From: Streptomyces sp. ATexAB-D23 | GTDB lineage: Bacteria > Actinomycetota > Actinomycetes > Streptomycetales > Streptomycetaceae | Direction: 5' to 3' | NCBI RefSeq assembly: GCF_000373645.1 | Contig: NZ_KB892015.1 | Coordinates: 63,942 to 127,941, forward strand | Length of the DNA stretch: 64,000 nt | Shown here: piece by piece, positions 49,158 to 57,082 of the stretch | Layout: the number at the start of each line of letters is the position of its first letter | Position numbering within the stretch: position 1 is the stretch's first letter | Made by a program: the position numbers and the translations under genes | The notes under the pieces: model-generated | The model's input: the letters and a program-made list of their open reading frames with translations, nothing else | Told to the model about the DNA's origin: nothing | Databases searched by the model: none

Positions 49158-49733
49158 ATGGGTGTGACCCTGGCCAAGGGCGGCAACGTCTCCTTGTCGA
49201 AGGAGGCGCCCGGCCTGACCGCCGTGACGGTCGGCCTGGGCTGGGACGTACGGACGACGACCGGTGCCGACCACGACCTCGACGCCAGTGCGCTGCTGTG
49301 CGCGGACCACGGGAAGGTCCTTTCCGACCTGCACTTCGTCTTCTACAACAACCTCAACAGCCCGGACGGTTCCGTTCAGCACACCGGTGACAACCTGACG
49401 GGTGAGGGCGAGGGCGACGACGAGTCCATCAATGTGAACCTCTCGGCGGTACCGGCCGACGTAGCGAAGATCGTCTTCCCGGTATCCATCCACGACGCGC
49501 AGAGCCGGGGGCAGAGTTTCGGCCAGGTCCGCAACGCGTTCATCCGCGTGGTGAACCAGGCCAACGGTGTGGAGCTCGCGCGCTACGACCTCAGCGAGGA
49601 CGCGTCGACGGAGACCGCGATGGTGTTCGGCGAGCTCTACCGGCACGGCAGCGAGTGGAAGTTCCGCGCGGTCGGCCAGGGTTACGCCTCCGGTCTGGCG
49701 GGCATCGCGTCGGACTACGGCGTCAACGTCTGA
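49158..49733 (+). CDS. TerD-family calcium-binding stress protein
   Basis: A 191-aa TerD protein: GVTLAKGGNVSLSKEAPGLTAVTVGLGWDVR at the start, then DHDLDASALLC, DLHFVFYNNLNSPDGSVQHTGDNLTGEGEGDDESI with calcium-binding acids, IHDAQSRGQSFGQVRNAFIRVVNQ and RYDLSEDASTETAMVFGELYRHGSEWKFRAVGQGY. TerD proteins are linked to tellurite resistance, oxidative stress and, in Streptomyces, differentiation. The ATG at 49158 follows GGAGGAAGTAC. No TerB, TerC or TerE partner is nearby; single TerD copies are common in the genus. Confidence 0.94.
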   Translation: MGVTLAKGGNVSLSKEAPGLTAVTVGLGWDVRTTTGADHDLDASALLCADHGKVLSDLHFVFYNNLNSPDGSVQHTGDNLTGEGEGDDESINVNLSAVPADVAKIVFPVSIHDAQSRGQSFGQVRNAFIRVVNQANGVELARYDLSEDASTETAMVFGELYRHGSEWKFRAVGQGYASGLAGIASDYGVNV

Positions 49734-49747
49734 CCGCGACCGCCCCA

Positions 49748-49782
49748 CCGGCCCGGCTCCGTGTCAGCGGCGGCCGGGCCGG
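49748..49782. terminator. Terminator between TerD and MMPL genes
   Basis: 10-bp arms CCGGCCCGGC and GCCGGGCCGG between convergent genes, with a 15-nt loop. Confidence 0.65.
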
Positions 49783-49799
49783 CTGTGTCCCCACGGCCG

Positions 49800-51911
49800 T
49801 CACGCGGAGGCCGGCGGCTCCGCTTCCCGCGCGGTGCGGCTGAGGGTGCTGGGCCACCACGCCCGGGGCCCGATGTCCACGACGAGCGCCGGAGCCAGCA
49901 GCGACCGCACGACCAGCGTGTCCAGCAGGACGCCGAAGGCCACGATGAACGCGATCTGGGCGAGGAAGGCGAGCGGGATCACGATCAGCGCGGCGAAGGT
50001 GGCGGCCAGCACCACACCCGCCGATGTGATGACCCCGCCCGTGCTGACCAGGCCCCTGATCATGCCCTCCCGCGCCCCGTGCCGCAGCGCCTCCTCGCGG
50101 ACCCGTGACATCAGGAAGATGTTGTAGTCGACGCCGAGAGCCACCAGGAACACGAATCCGTACAGCGGCACCGAGGCGTCCGTACCGCTGAAGCCGAAGG
50201 CGTGCTTGAAGACCAGGGACGAGACGCCCAGGGTCGCGAGGAAGTTGAGGCCCACGGTGGCCACCAGCAGCACCGGGACCAGGACGGACCTCAGCAGGCC
50301 CATCAGGATCAGCAGAATGATCACCAGCACCACCGGCACGATGATGCCGCGGTCGCGCTCGGCTGTGCGCTGGGTGTCGTACTGCTGCGCCGTGTAGCCG
50401 CCGACGAGCGCGTCCGCCCCGGGCACCTCGTGCACAGCGGTACGCAGGCGCTTGACGGTCGCCGTGGCCGCGTCGCTGTCCGCGGCGTCGTCCAGGGTCA
50501 CGTCGATGCGCACCCGGCCGTCCACGACGAGCGGCTTGCCCCCGCCCGGCCGGCCCGACGCGGTGACGGGCGCCGCGGAGGACACCCCGTCCGTCGCCTC
50601 GGCCGCCGCGGTCACCTCCTCGGCCCGGCCGGCCGCCGCGACGACGACGGCCGGGTTGCCCGAGCCGCCGGGAAAGTGCTTGCTGAGCGTGGCCTGAGCG
50701 GAGACGGAGGGGGCGTCGTTCACGAAGATCTCGTCCAGCGGGACACCCTGGGACTTCAGCGTGGGCGCGAACGCGGCGCAGGCGACCAGGACCAGCGCGC
50801 AGGCGAGCCACACCTTGCGCGGGGACCCGTCGACCCGGGCGGCGATCCGGCGCCAGATGCCGTGCCCGCCGGTCGCCTCGTCGGCGGGGCGCGGCTTGGC
50901 GGGCCAGTACGCGGCCCGTCCGCACAGCACCAGCACGGCGGGAAGGAACGTCATCGTGCTCAGCACCGCGCAGACGATCCCGATGGCGCCCACGGGTCCC
51001 AGGGCACGGTTGTTCGTCAGGTCACTGAGCAGCAGCGCCAGGAGTCCCAGGGCCACGGTGGCGGCGCTCGCGGTGATCGCCCCGAAGGAGCGGCGGAGCG
51101 CGGCCGCGGCAGCGGTCGTCCGGTCGCCGTGCGCCGCCAGTTCCTCCCGGAATCGCGCGGTCAGCAGGAGGGCGTAGTCGGTTGCCGCCCCGATCACCAG
51201 GATCGACAGGATGCCCTGGACCTGGCCGTCCACGAGGACGACGTCGTGGTCCGCGAGGACGTAGACGACGGCGCAGGCGAGCGCGAGGGCGAAGACTGCG
51301 CTGATGATGATGAGGAAGGGCAGCAGCACACTGCGGTAGACGAGCAGCAGGATCACCAGCACGGCGGCCAACGCCACCCCCAGCAGCAGCCCGTCGATGC
51401 CCGCGAACGCGTCCTTCAGATCGGCCTGGGTGGCGGCGGGCCCGGCGATCTCGACGGTCGTACCGGCCACCGACCCCGCCGCGTCACGCACCCGGTCGAG
51501 CGTGTCCGGCAGTTCGTCGCCCAGATCCGAGCGCAGCTGCACGACGCCCGACAACGCCTCGCCGTCTTCGGACGGCTGCGCGGGCGAGGGCCTGCCGACC
51601 ACCCCGGGCTTCCCGGACAGTGAGGCGAGCGCCCGGGTCGCCGAAGCCCCGGCGTCGCTCGGGAGCCCGTCCTTCCCCGCCGTCCACACGACGATCGCGG
51701 GTACGGTCCCGGAGCGCTGGAAGGCCTGCTGTTCGTCCGCGACCCTGGTCGACTCGGCGCTGCGCGGCAGGAAGGCCGCCCGGTCGTTCGTCGCCACCTC
51801 GCCGAGCTTCCCGGCGAAGGGGCCGAGGGCGCCTCCGATGCCGAGCCAGACGACGAGCAGCGCTACGGGCACCAGCCATCGGACAACACGGTGCCTCGGT
51901 GCGGGCTTCAT
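49800..51911 (-). CDS. MMPL/RND-family membrane exporter
   Basis: A 703-aa protein with the MMPL layout: an N-terminal helix, a large extracytoplasmic domain (about 40-165), helices 2-6 (LLLGVALAAVLVILLLVYRSVLLPFL, ATDYALLLTARFREELAAHGDR), a second domain (about 370-520) and helices 7-12 (VDYNIFLMSRVREEALRHGAREGMIRG). The two DY (GADTDY/ALGVDY) motifs are the proton-relay sites of the family. It exports lipids or drugs using the proton gradient. It is divergent from a MarR regulator with an inverted repeat between the two starts, suggesting control by that protein. Confidence 0.9.
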   Translation of the reverse strand: MKPAPRHRVVRWLVPVALLVVWLGIGGALGPFAGKLGEVATNDRAAFLPRSAESTRVADEQQAFQRSGTVPAIVVWTAGKDGLPSDAGASATRALASLSGKPGVVGRPSPAQPSEDGEALSGVVQLRSDLGDELPDTLDRVRDAAGSVAGTTVEIAGPAATQADLKDAFAGIDGLLLGVALAAVLVILLLVYRSVLLPFLIIISAVFALALACAVVYVLADHDVVLVDGQVQGILSILVIGAATDYALLLTARFREELAAHGDRTTAAAAALRRSFGAITASAATVALGLLALLLSDLTNNRALGPVGAIGIVCAVLSTMTFLPAVLVLCGRAAYWPAKPRPADEATGGHGIWRRIAARVDGSPRKVWLACALVLVACAAFAPTLKSQGVPLDEIFVNDAPSVSAQATLSKHFPGGSGNPAVVVAAAGRAEEVTAAAEATDGVSSAAPVTASGRPGGGKPLVVDGRVRIDVTLDDAADSDAATATVKRLRTAVHEVPGADALVGGYTAQQYDTQRTAERDRGIIVPVVLVIILLILMGLLRSVLVPVLLVATVGLNFLATLGVSSLVFKHAFGFSGTDASVPLYGFVFLVALGVDYNIFLMSRVREEALRHGAREGMIRGLVSTGGVITSAGVVLAATFAALIVIPLAFLAQIAFIVAFGVLLDTLVVRSLLAPALVVDIGPRAWWPSTLSRTAREAEPPASA

Positions 51912-51967
51912 TGCTTCCCCAGGGGTCGACGCGGGACAGACATCCCGAATGTATCTCGGCCATTCAT

Positions 51968-51988
51968 TATCTCAATGATCAAGAGATA
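51968..51988. promoter_or_regulatory. MarR operator candidate between the MMPL and MarR genes
   Basis: TATCTC-N9-GAGATA is an inverted repeat with 6-bp arms, 13 bp before the MarR start, in an AT-rich stretch of the divergent promoter. Confidence 0.6.
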
Positions 51989-52001
51989 TTACTGTAGGGG
52001 C

Positions 52002-52511
52002 ATGCGCACCGCAGACGAGAGCCCGGACAGAGGCACGGACGGCGGGCCCACGGGCCTCCAGTCATTCGCTGTACTGCTGCGCCGTATGAACAGTGAGTTC
52101 AATCGCATCACGCATGAGTTCGCGCAGGCCCAGGGGCTGCACCCGACGGATGTGCAGGCCCTGGTCGCCATCCTGGACGCGGACCGCGGCGAAGAAAGCC
52201 CGGCCATGACGCCGGGGCGGCTGCGCGAGCAGCTGGATCTCACCTCGGGCGCGGTGACGGCGTGTCTGGACCGGCTGGAGCGTGCGGGGCACATCAGACG
52301 GGTACGCGACAGCGGCGACCGGCGGGTGGTGCATCTTCACTACGCGGCCGCGGCGAAGCGTGTCGCCCGCGATTTCTTCCAGCCGCTGGCGGCGGGGACG
52401 GACGCGGCCCGTCAGCAGTTCGACGAGGACGAGCTGCTCGTCGTGGTGCGGTTCCTGCACGCCATGAACGACGAGCTGAGCCGGCTGCGGCGTACCGGGC
52501 CCCGGTCCTAG
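52002..52511 (+). CDS. MarR-family regulator, divergent from the MMPL exporter
   Basis: A 169-aa MarR protein: FAVLLRRMNSEFNRITHEFAQAQGLHPTDVQALVAILDAD, REQLDLTSGAVTACLDRLERAGHIRRVRDSGDRRVVHLHY (helices 3-4 and wing). It ends in a dimerisation helix. The ATG at 52002 follows GTAGGGGC. It shares an inverted repeat with the MMPL gene and probably represses it and itself, responding to an exported ligand. Confidence 0.87.
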   Translation: MRTADESPDRGTDGGPTGLQSFAVLLRRMNSEFNRITHEFAQAQGLHPTDVQALVAILDADRGEESPAMTPGRLREQLDLTSGAVTACLDRLERAGHIRRVRDSGDRRVVHLHYAAAAKRVARDFFQPLAAGTDAARQQFDEDELLVVVRFLHAMNDELSRLRRTGPRS

Positions 52512-52520
52512 GTGTATTGC

Positions 52521-52548
52521 CCTGTCCGGCGGATCTTCGCGGGACAGG
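52521..52548. terminator. Hairpin of the recurring CCTGTCCGGCGGATC element
   Basis: CCTGTCC and GGACAGG arms with a 14-nt loop, between convergent genes. It likely acts as a terminator here and matches the core seen near 7268-7345 and 37918-37958. Confidence 0.6.
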
Positions 52549-52557
52549 CTCTAGCCG

Positions 52558-53460
52558 TCACTCCGTCCGGGCCTCCGGCGCGGCGAGGTCCCGGACCGGG
52601 CAGCCGCCGGTGCCCGGGGTGGGGAACGTGCCGAGCGCGGCGACCTCGTAGCCTCGCGGATAGCCCTTGATCTCCGGGTTCTGCCTGGCGTAGTGCGGCG
52701 TGCCGCGCGGCGGCAGAAGGCGGACGGCGCGGGCCCTGAGGCGCAACGCGCCCCGGGTGAGGCTGCGGGCCACAGGAGCCGGCCGCTCGTAGCGGAAGGC
52801 CCTCAGCAGCGAGTCGTCCAGGAGCGCGAGGCTCGCGCCCCGCACGAGCGGGGCGAGGGGGCGCGGATACCAGGAGGCCATCAGGTCCAGCGTGGCGTCG
52901 GACACCGCACGCGCGCCTTCGTCCCAGCCGAAGTGGGCGTCCTCGTAGGTGTCGAGGGTGTGCTCGAAGTCCTCGTACGTCTGCGGCAGGTCCTTGATGC
53001 CCATGCGCGCGCCGAGGGTCCGGTAGTACGCGGCGCACGCCCGCAGTTCGTGGTCGCAGAGCCGGCGCCAGCCGTAGGCGTCGAGCCATCGTTTCGGCGT
53101 GACGACGAAGGTGCACAGGACGTAGCGCATGTCGTCGTTGCTGATGTCGTAGGCGGCGTGCATCCGGTTGATCCGGCGCAGGGCGGTACGTCCGGGATCG
53201 CTGTCGAAGCCGTGCTCGACGACGGTGTCCAGGAGCAGTGTGGTGTCGTCGTACCGCTTCTGCGAACGTTCCGTCAGTTCGGCTGTCTCGGCGAGCAGTC
53301 GTCCGATGCTCGGGACGGCATAGGTGCGGTACAGGGCGAGTTCGAGGGCCCGGGTGATGTCCCAGGGGAACTCGTACGTCGCGGTGATCCGATAGATTTC
53401 GAGGAAGTCCCGTTCCGGATCGAGGCGTTGGATCTCCTTCAGCCGGTCGTAACGCTTCAC
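52558..53460 (-). CDS. Oxygenase MpaB-family protein (DUF2236)
   Basis: A 300-aa protein of the MpaB/latex-clearing-protein-like family: RDFLEIYRITATYEFPWDITRALELALYRTYAVPSIGRLL, DTVVEHGFDS, GRTALRRINRMHAAYDISNDDMRYVLCTFVVTPKRWLDAYGWRRLCDHE (with the conserved His residues of the heme/metal site) and YYRTLGARMGI. These enzymes oxidise small organic substrates with heme. GTG at 53460 follows AAGGGGGAC. No redox partner is nearby. It is convergent with the MarR gene. Confidence 0.83.
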   Translation of the reverse strand: MKRYDRLKEIQRLDPERDFLEIYRITATYEFPWDITRALELALYRTYAVPSIGRLLAETAELTERSQKRYDDTTLLLDTVVEHGFDSDPGRTALRRINRMHAAYDISNDDMRYVLCTFVVTPKRWLDAYGWRRLCDHELRACAAYYRTLGARMGIKDLPQTYEDFEHTLDTYEDAHFGWDEGARAVSDATLDLMASWYPRPLAPLVRGASLALLDDSLLRAFRYERPAPVARSLTRGALRLRARAVRLLPPRGTPHYARQNPEIKGYPRGYEVAALGTFPTPGTGGCPVRDLAAPEARTE

Positions 53461-53561
53461 CGCACCGTCCCCCTTGTCCAGGTCGAGTGTCCCAGCGTAC
53501 GTCCGGGGGCAGGACGGTGAGTATGCGCGACGCGCGCGCATCGACGGAAGGCGGTTCCCCC

Positions 53562-53870
53562 ATGACCGAGATATTCGGCGCCCTGCGCAGAGCCGTGGCT
53601 CCGGGCCGCAGGGGCGGCCGCTCGGCCGCGGCCCCGCCGGCGCCCGCACGCCGGCAGCACAACCTCTTCGAGGCGGCCGCCACCTTCGTCGCGGCGTCGG
53701 CCGAGGACGACGAGGAGCGGATGGACGAGGCGAGCGGCTGGGTGTCGCCGGAGCAGCTCTCCTTCGGAGTGAGCGAGCTCGCCTGCCGTGCGCTCATCGC
53801 GCTCGCCCGCGAGCGGAACGAATCGCCGCAGAAGGTGGCCCGCGAGCTCCTGGGCCTGACCGACGGCTGA
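53562..53870 (+). CDS. Small hypothetical protein
   Basis: A 102-aa protein I do not recognise. An N-terminal Arg/Ala-rich stretch (GALRRAVAPGRRGGRSAAAPPAPARR) precedes a helical part (FEAAATFVAASAEDDEERMDEASGWVSPEQLSFGVSELACRALIALARERNES). The ATG at 53562 follows GGAAGG; a longer start (53523) is possible. It is divergent from the MpaB gene. Confidence 0.55.
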   Translation: MTEIFGALRRAVAPGRRGGRSAAAPPAPARRQHNLFEAAATFVAASAEDDEERMDEASGWVSPEQLSFGVSELACRALIALARERNESPQKVARELLGLTDG

Positions 53871-53988
53871 GGCACGCGCCGCGGGGGCCACCCCGGGCGG
53901 ATCGTCCTGCCTCGTCAGGGCCTCGACTGGGGGGTTACCCACTGGTTAAGGTGCGCCGACGGAAATCCTGACGGACGAGGAGGGTGCA

Positions 53989-54924
53989 GTGGCCGGGACG
54001 GACGACACAGTCGCCGACAACGACGCTCTGTATGTGCTGACCGCTGTCCTGCTGACTCCGGCGCAGTTCCCCGGCGTGCTCGGCGACGACTATCCGGCGG
54101 CGTGCGCGGCGCTGCGGCTGGAGCCGTATGCCGAGGGGTACGGACTCGTGATGGGCCAGGACGGCGACGGCGCCCGGTGGACCGTCGTCATCGACGATGT
54201 GTCACTGGTGGCGGTGGCGATCGCGTCGTGGGACTGCGGCATGGAGTACGACCTCTCGCCGGACGACCGCTCGGTGGTCTGCGCGCTCCCCGGCTGGCCC
54301 CTCGCCGTCGCCGTCGCCGCCCCCGGGGTGCCCGCCCCGCACGACCCGGCGCCCGATCCCGGGGCGGACGGGGAGGATCCCGCCCCGCTGTCGCCGCCCG
54401 ACACCGAGGTGTGGGGGCCCGCGCAGCGGCGTCTGGGTGCGGACGCGATCGCCTCGCAGTGGGCGCAGTGGCGCGGCCAGGTCGACGACGCGACGGCGTT
54501 CGCACCGCCGGGCGGCGAGAGCACGGCGGACACGGAGGGCGGCGCGAGCGCCGGCCCCGACAGGGCCGGCACTGAGACCGGAGCGGCTGCCGTCGCGGGC
54601 ACCGAGGCCGAGGACGGCCCCGAGTCGGGCCCCGGCGCCACGCGCGCCTCTGTCACACATCCCGGGGTGCGCAGGGCCCTGGCCGAGGCGCGGGCCTATG
54701 CCGACGAGCCGCCGCCGCCCGGCCGGGTCCGCTCTTCCTTCGCACCGGGGGACGCCCGGATGATACGGGCCGACGGCCCCGGCTGGTCGATGGTGGCGAG
54801 GACCGACGACATCGCGTTCGTGCTGCTGGACGAGGTGCCGGGCGAGATCCTTCCGGTGGGGCGCGGCACGGAACTGCCGGGGCTCCTCACGGCCCTGGAC
54901 GCGCTGGCCGTGCGCCCGTCCTGA
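53989..54924 (+). CDS. Hypothetical protein
   Basis: A 311-aa protein with no domain I recognise. The first 110 residues are a compact strand-rich part (DALYVLTAVLLTPAQFPGVLGDDYPAACAALRLEPYAEGYGLVMGQDGDGARWTVVIDDVSLVAVAIASWDCGMEYDLSP). The middle is a long Ala/Pro/Gly/Asp-rich disordered linker (about 120-215), and the end is a second folded part (SFAPGDARMIRADGPGWSMVARTDDIAFVLLDEVPGEILPVGRG). GTG at 53989 follows GAGGAGGGTGCA. Streptomyces has several such DUF-like proteins of unknown role. Confidence 0.65.
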   Translation: MAGTDDTVADNDALYVLTAVLLTPAQFPGVLGDDYPAACAALRLEPYAEGYGLVMGQDGDGARWTVVIDDVSLVAVAIASWDCGMEYDLSPDDRSVVCALPGWPLAVAVAAPGVPAPHDPAPDPGADGEDPAPLSPPDTEVWGPAQRRLGADAIASQWAQWRGQVDDATAFAPPGGESTADTEGGASAGPDRAGTETGAAAVAGTEAEDGPESGPGATRASVTHPGVRRALAEARAYADEPPPPGRVRSSFAPGDARMIRADGPGWSMVARTDDIAFVLLDEVPGEILPVGRGTELPGLLTALDALAVRPS

Positions 54925-54933
54925 CCGCCCGGG

Positions 54934-55476
54934 TCAGACACGCTCCAGGGGGCGGTGGGGCTCGGCGGGAAGTTCGACCTCGACCCGGTCGCCGGGCCTC
55001 ACCACACCGCCGACCGCGACAACGCTCATGATCCCGGCCTTGCGGACCACGTTGCCCTCCTCGTCCCTGCCGACGACCTGCTTGAGGAGTCCGCTTCGGA
55101 AGTTGTCGATCTGGAGGCAGGGGTTGCGCAGCCCGGTGACCTCGACGACCGCCTCGTCACCGAGGTGCAGCAGGGTGCCGACGGGTAGGGCCAGGAGGTC
55201 TATGCCGCGGGTGGTGATGTTTTCCCCGAGGTCTCCCGGGGCCACCTCGAAGCCGGCCGTGCGCAGCTCGTCGAACAGCTCCTCGTGCATGAGGTGGACC
55301 TGTCGCAGATTGGGCTGCGTGGGGTCCTGGGCGATCCTGGAGCGGTGTTTGACCGTCACCCCCGCGTGCACGTCCCCGTCCACCCCGAGGCCGGCCAGCA
55401 GCGTCACGCTCTGCCGGTTCGGCTTGGTGAAGGTGTACGTCTCGTTGCTGCTCACGACGGTGACTGTGCCACTCAC
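54934..55476 (-). CDS. MOSC domain protein
   Basis: A 180-aa MOSC protein (molybdenum-cofactor sulphurase C-terminal fold). Key blocks are GVDGDVHAGVTVKHRSRI, LGENITTRGIDLLALPVGTLLHLGDEAVVEVTGLRNPCLQIDNF (conserved Cys in NPCLQID) and GRVVPGDRVEV-like. MOSC proteins may carry sulphur or bind molybdenum cofactor. ATG at 55476 has GGAGAGATCCC upstream. It is convergent with the hypothetical gene before it. Confidence 0.86.
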   Translation of the reverse strand: MSGTVTVVSSNETYTFTKPNRQSVTLLAGLGVDGDVHAGVTVKHRSRIAQDPTQPNLRQVHLMHEELFDELRTAGFEVAPGDLGENITTRGIDLLALPVGTLLHLGDEAVVEVTGLRNPCLQIDNFRSGLLKQVVGRDEEGNVVRKAGIMSVVAVGGVVRPGDRVEVELPAEPHRPLERV

Positions 55477-55507
55477 GGCGGGATCTCTCCTTCTCGATGG
55501 CCGGCTC

Positions 55508-55690
55508 TCAGCGGCCGATCTCCTTGCGCGTGATCCTACGGAGCCTGCGGCGCTGGGACGGGTCCAGTGCCAGATAGGCGAGCGTGGGGACTCCGACGAG
55601 CACCAGCAGGGAAAGCCAGAAACCGATGAACGGCATCAGGACGACTGCGGCGACGACTCCCCCGATGGCGATCTTTGCGCTGTTCGACAT
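55508..55690 (-). CDS. Small membrane protein
   Basis: A 60-aa protein with two hydrophobic segments (IAIGGVVAAVVLMPFIGFWLSLLVLVGVPTLAYLAL) and a basic C-terminal tail (PSQRRRLRRITRKEIGR). I do not recognise a family. ATG at 55690 follows GGAGGCACTGACG. It lies 31 bp upstream of the MOSC gene on the same strand and may share its transcript. Confidence 0.65.
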   Translation of the reverse strand: MSNSAKIAIGGVVAAVVLMPFIGFWLSLLVLVGVPTLAYLALDPSQRRRLRRITRKEIGR

Positions 55691-55784
55691 CGTCAGTGCC
55701 TCCTTCGCGGCCTGTGGCCGCCTCTGATGTGAGAACGCCTGTGCGTGCCCATCGGTTCCGGCTTCCGCGTATTCGTCGCGGAGG

Positions 55785-56828
55785 TCATCGCAGCGGCGCG
55801 CCGACCTCGTGCATGTGAGCGAGCGCCTGCCGGTAGGACTCGATGAGTCCGGTTTCCGCGTACGGCAGGCCGATGGCCTCGCAGTGGGCCCTGACCAGGG
55901 GTTGTGCCAGGCGCAGGTGCGGACGGGGCAGGCTCGGGAAGAGGTGGTGCTCGATCTGGTAGTTGAGGCCGCCGAGGAACCAGTCGGTGAGGGCCGCGCC
56001 GCGCACGTTGCGTGAGGTGAGGACCTGGCGCCGCAGGTGGTCCCAGCGTTCCCCGTCCGGGTCGGGCATCTCCATGCCCTTGTGGTTCGGGGCGAAGGCC
56101 ATGCCGAGGTGGAGGCCGAAGAGCGCGTGGTGCACGAGCGCGAAGACGACCGCCTTCCCCGGGGACATGACGGTGAGCAGCAGGGTGGCGTAGAGGCCGA
56201 GGTGCGCGGTCAGCAGCAGGGCCGACAGGGCACGTTCCCGTACGGGCTGCCGGCGCAGGTACTGGAAGCCGGAGATCTTCAGCGCGATGCCTTCGAGGAG
56301 CAGCATCGGGAAGAAGAGGCGGGCCTGGTTACGGGTGAGCCAGCGGGCGAAGCCCTCGCGCTGGGCGGCCTGCTTCTGGGTCCAGACGAGGGCGCCCACG
56401 CCGACGTCCGGGTCCTTGTCCAGGTGGTTGGGGTTGGCGTGATGGCGTACGTGCTTGTCGTTCCACCAGGCCTCGTTCATGCCGAGCAGCAGGTTGGCGT
56501 GGACCAGGCCGATGGCGCGGCTCGCTCGGCGGTTTCCGGTTATCTGGGCGTGTCCCGCGTCGTGTCCGACGAATGCGGTGCGGGACCAGAAGACGGCGAG
56601 GGGCAGGGTGAGCGGCAGGACCCACCAGGTGTTGCCGAGGAGGGCGATGCCGGTGAACACGGCGGCGAGAGCGAGGAGGTTGACGGTGATACCTGCCGCG
56701 TACCAGCCGGTGCGCCGTTCGAGGAGTCCTTGCCCCTTGACGGTTCGCAGCAGGGGCGCGAAGTCACTTCCGGTGGTTCCGGCGCCGTCGCGGGTGCGTT
56801 CCGCGACGGCCATGGCGGCCTGGGGCAT
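55785..56828 (-). CDS. Membrane fatty acid desaturase (front-end type)
   Basis: A 347-aa desaturase with several hydrophobic segments and three His boxes: HDAGH, NDKHVRHH and a front-end type QIEHHLFPSLPRPHL, the ligands of the di-iron centre. The front-end QIEHH box suggests a double bond inserted near the carboxyl end of an acyl chain, although no fused cytochrome b5 domain is present, so electrons must come from a separate donor. It acts on membrane lipids. ATG at 56828 follows CCGGAGACAAC. It is divergent from the SNF2 helicase gene. Confidence 0.88.
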   Translation of the reverse strand: MPQAAMAVAERTRDGAGTTGSDFAPLLRTVKGQGLLERRTGWYAAGITVNLLALAAVFTGIALLGNTWWVLPLTLPLAVFWSRTAFVGHDAGHAQITGNRRASRAIGLVHANLLLGMNEAWWNDKHVRHHANPNHLDKDPDVGVGALVWTQKQAAQREGFARWLTRNQARLFFPMLLLEGIALKISGFQYLRRQPVRERALSALLLTAHLGLYATLLLTVMSPGKAVVFALVHHALFGLHLGMAFAPNHKGMEMPDPDGERWDHLRRQVLTSRNVRGAALTDWFLGGLNYQIEHHLFPSLPRPHLRLAQPLVRAHCEAIGLPYAETGLIESYRQALAHMHEVGAPLR

Positions 56829-57082
56829 GTTGTCTCCGGTCTCGAATCCGCTCTGACCTCATAAAACGTATGGTTCCGGAGGGTTCGGGAGCCATGGAGC
56901 CACCACCCGGGGTGTGCGGGGGGCCAGCCCCCTCGCCGGATGGGGGGCCGACTACACCGGGCGGGCCCGCCCGGGTTCAGGAGTGGCGTGTATCACAGGC
57001 TTCGAGGGTCATTCATCGGCATTGTTGGGGTACCCTCGGCGACTTCAGCCGACTAGTCAAATTTGAGGACTCTGACATCGCT

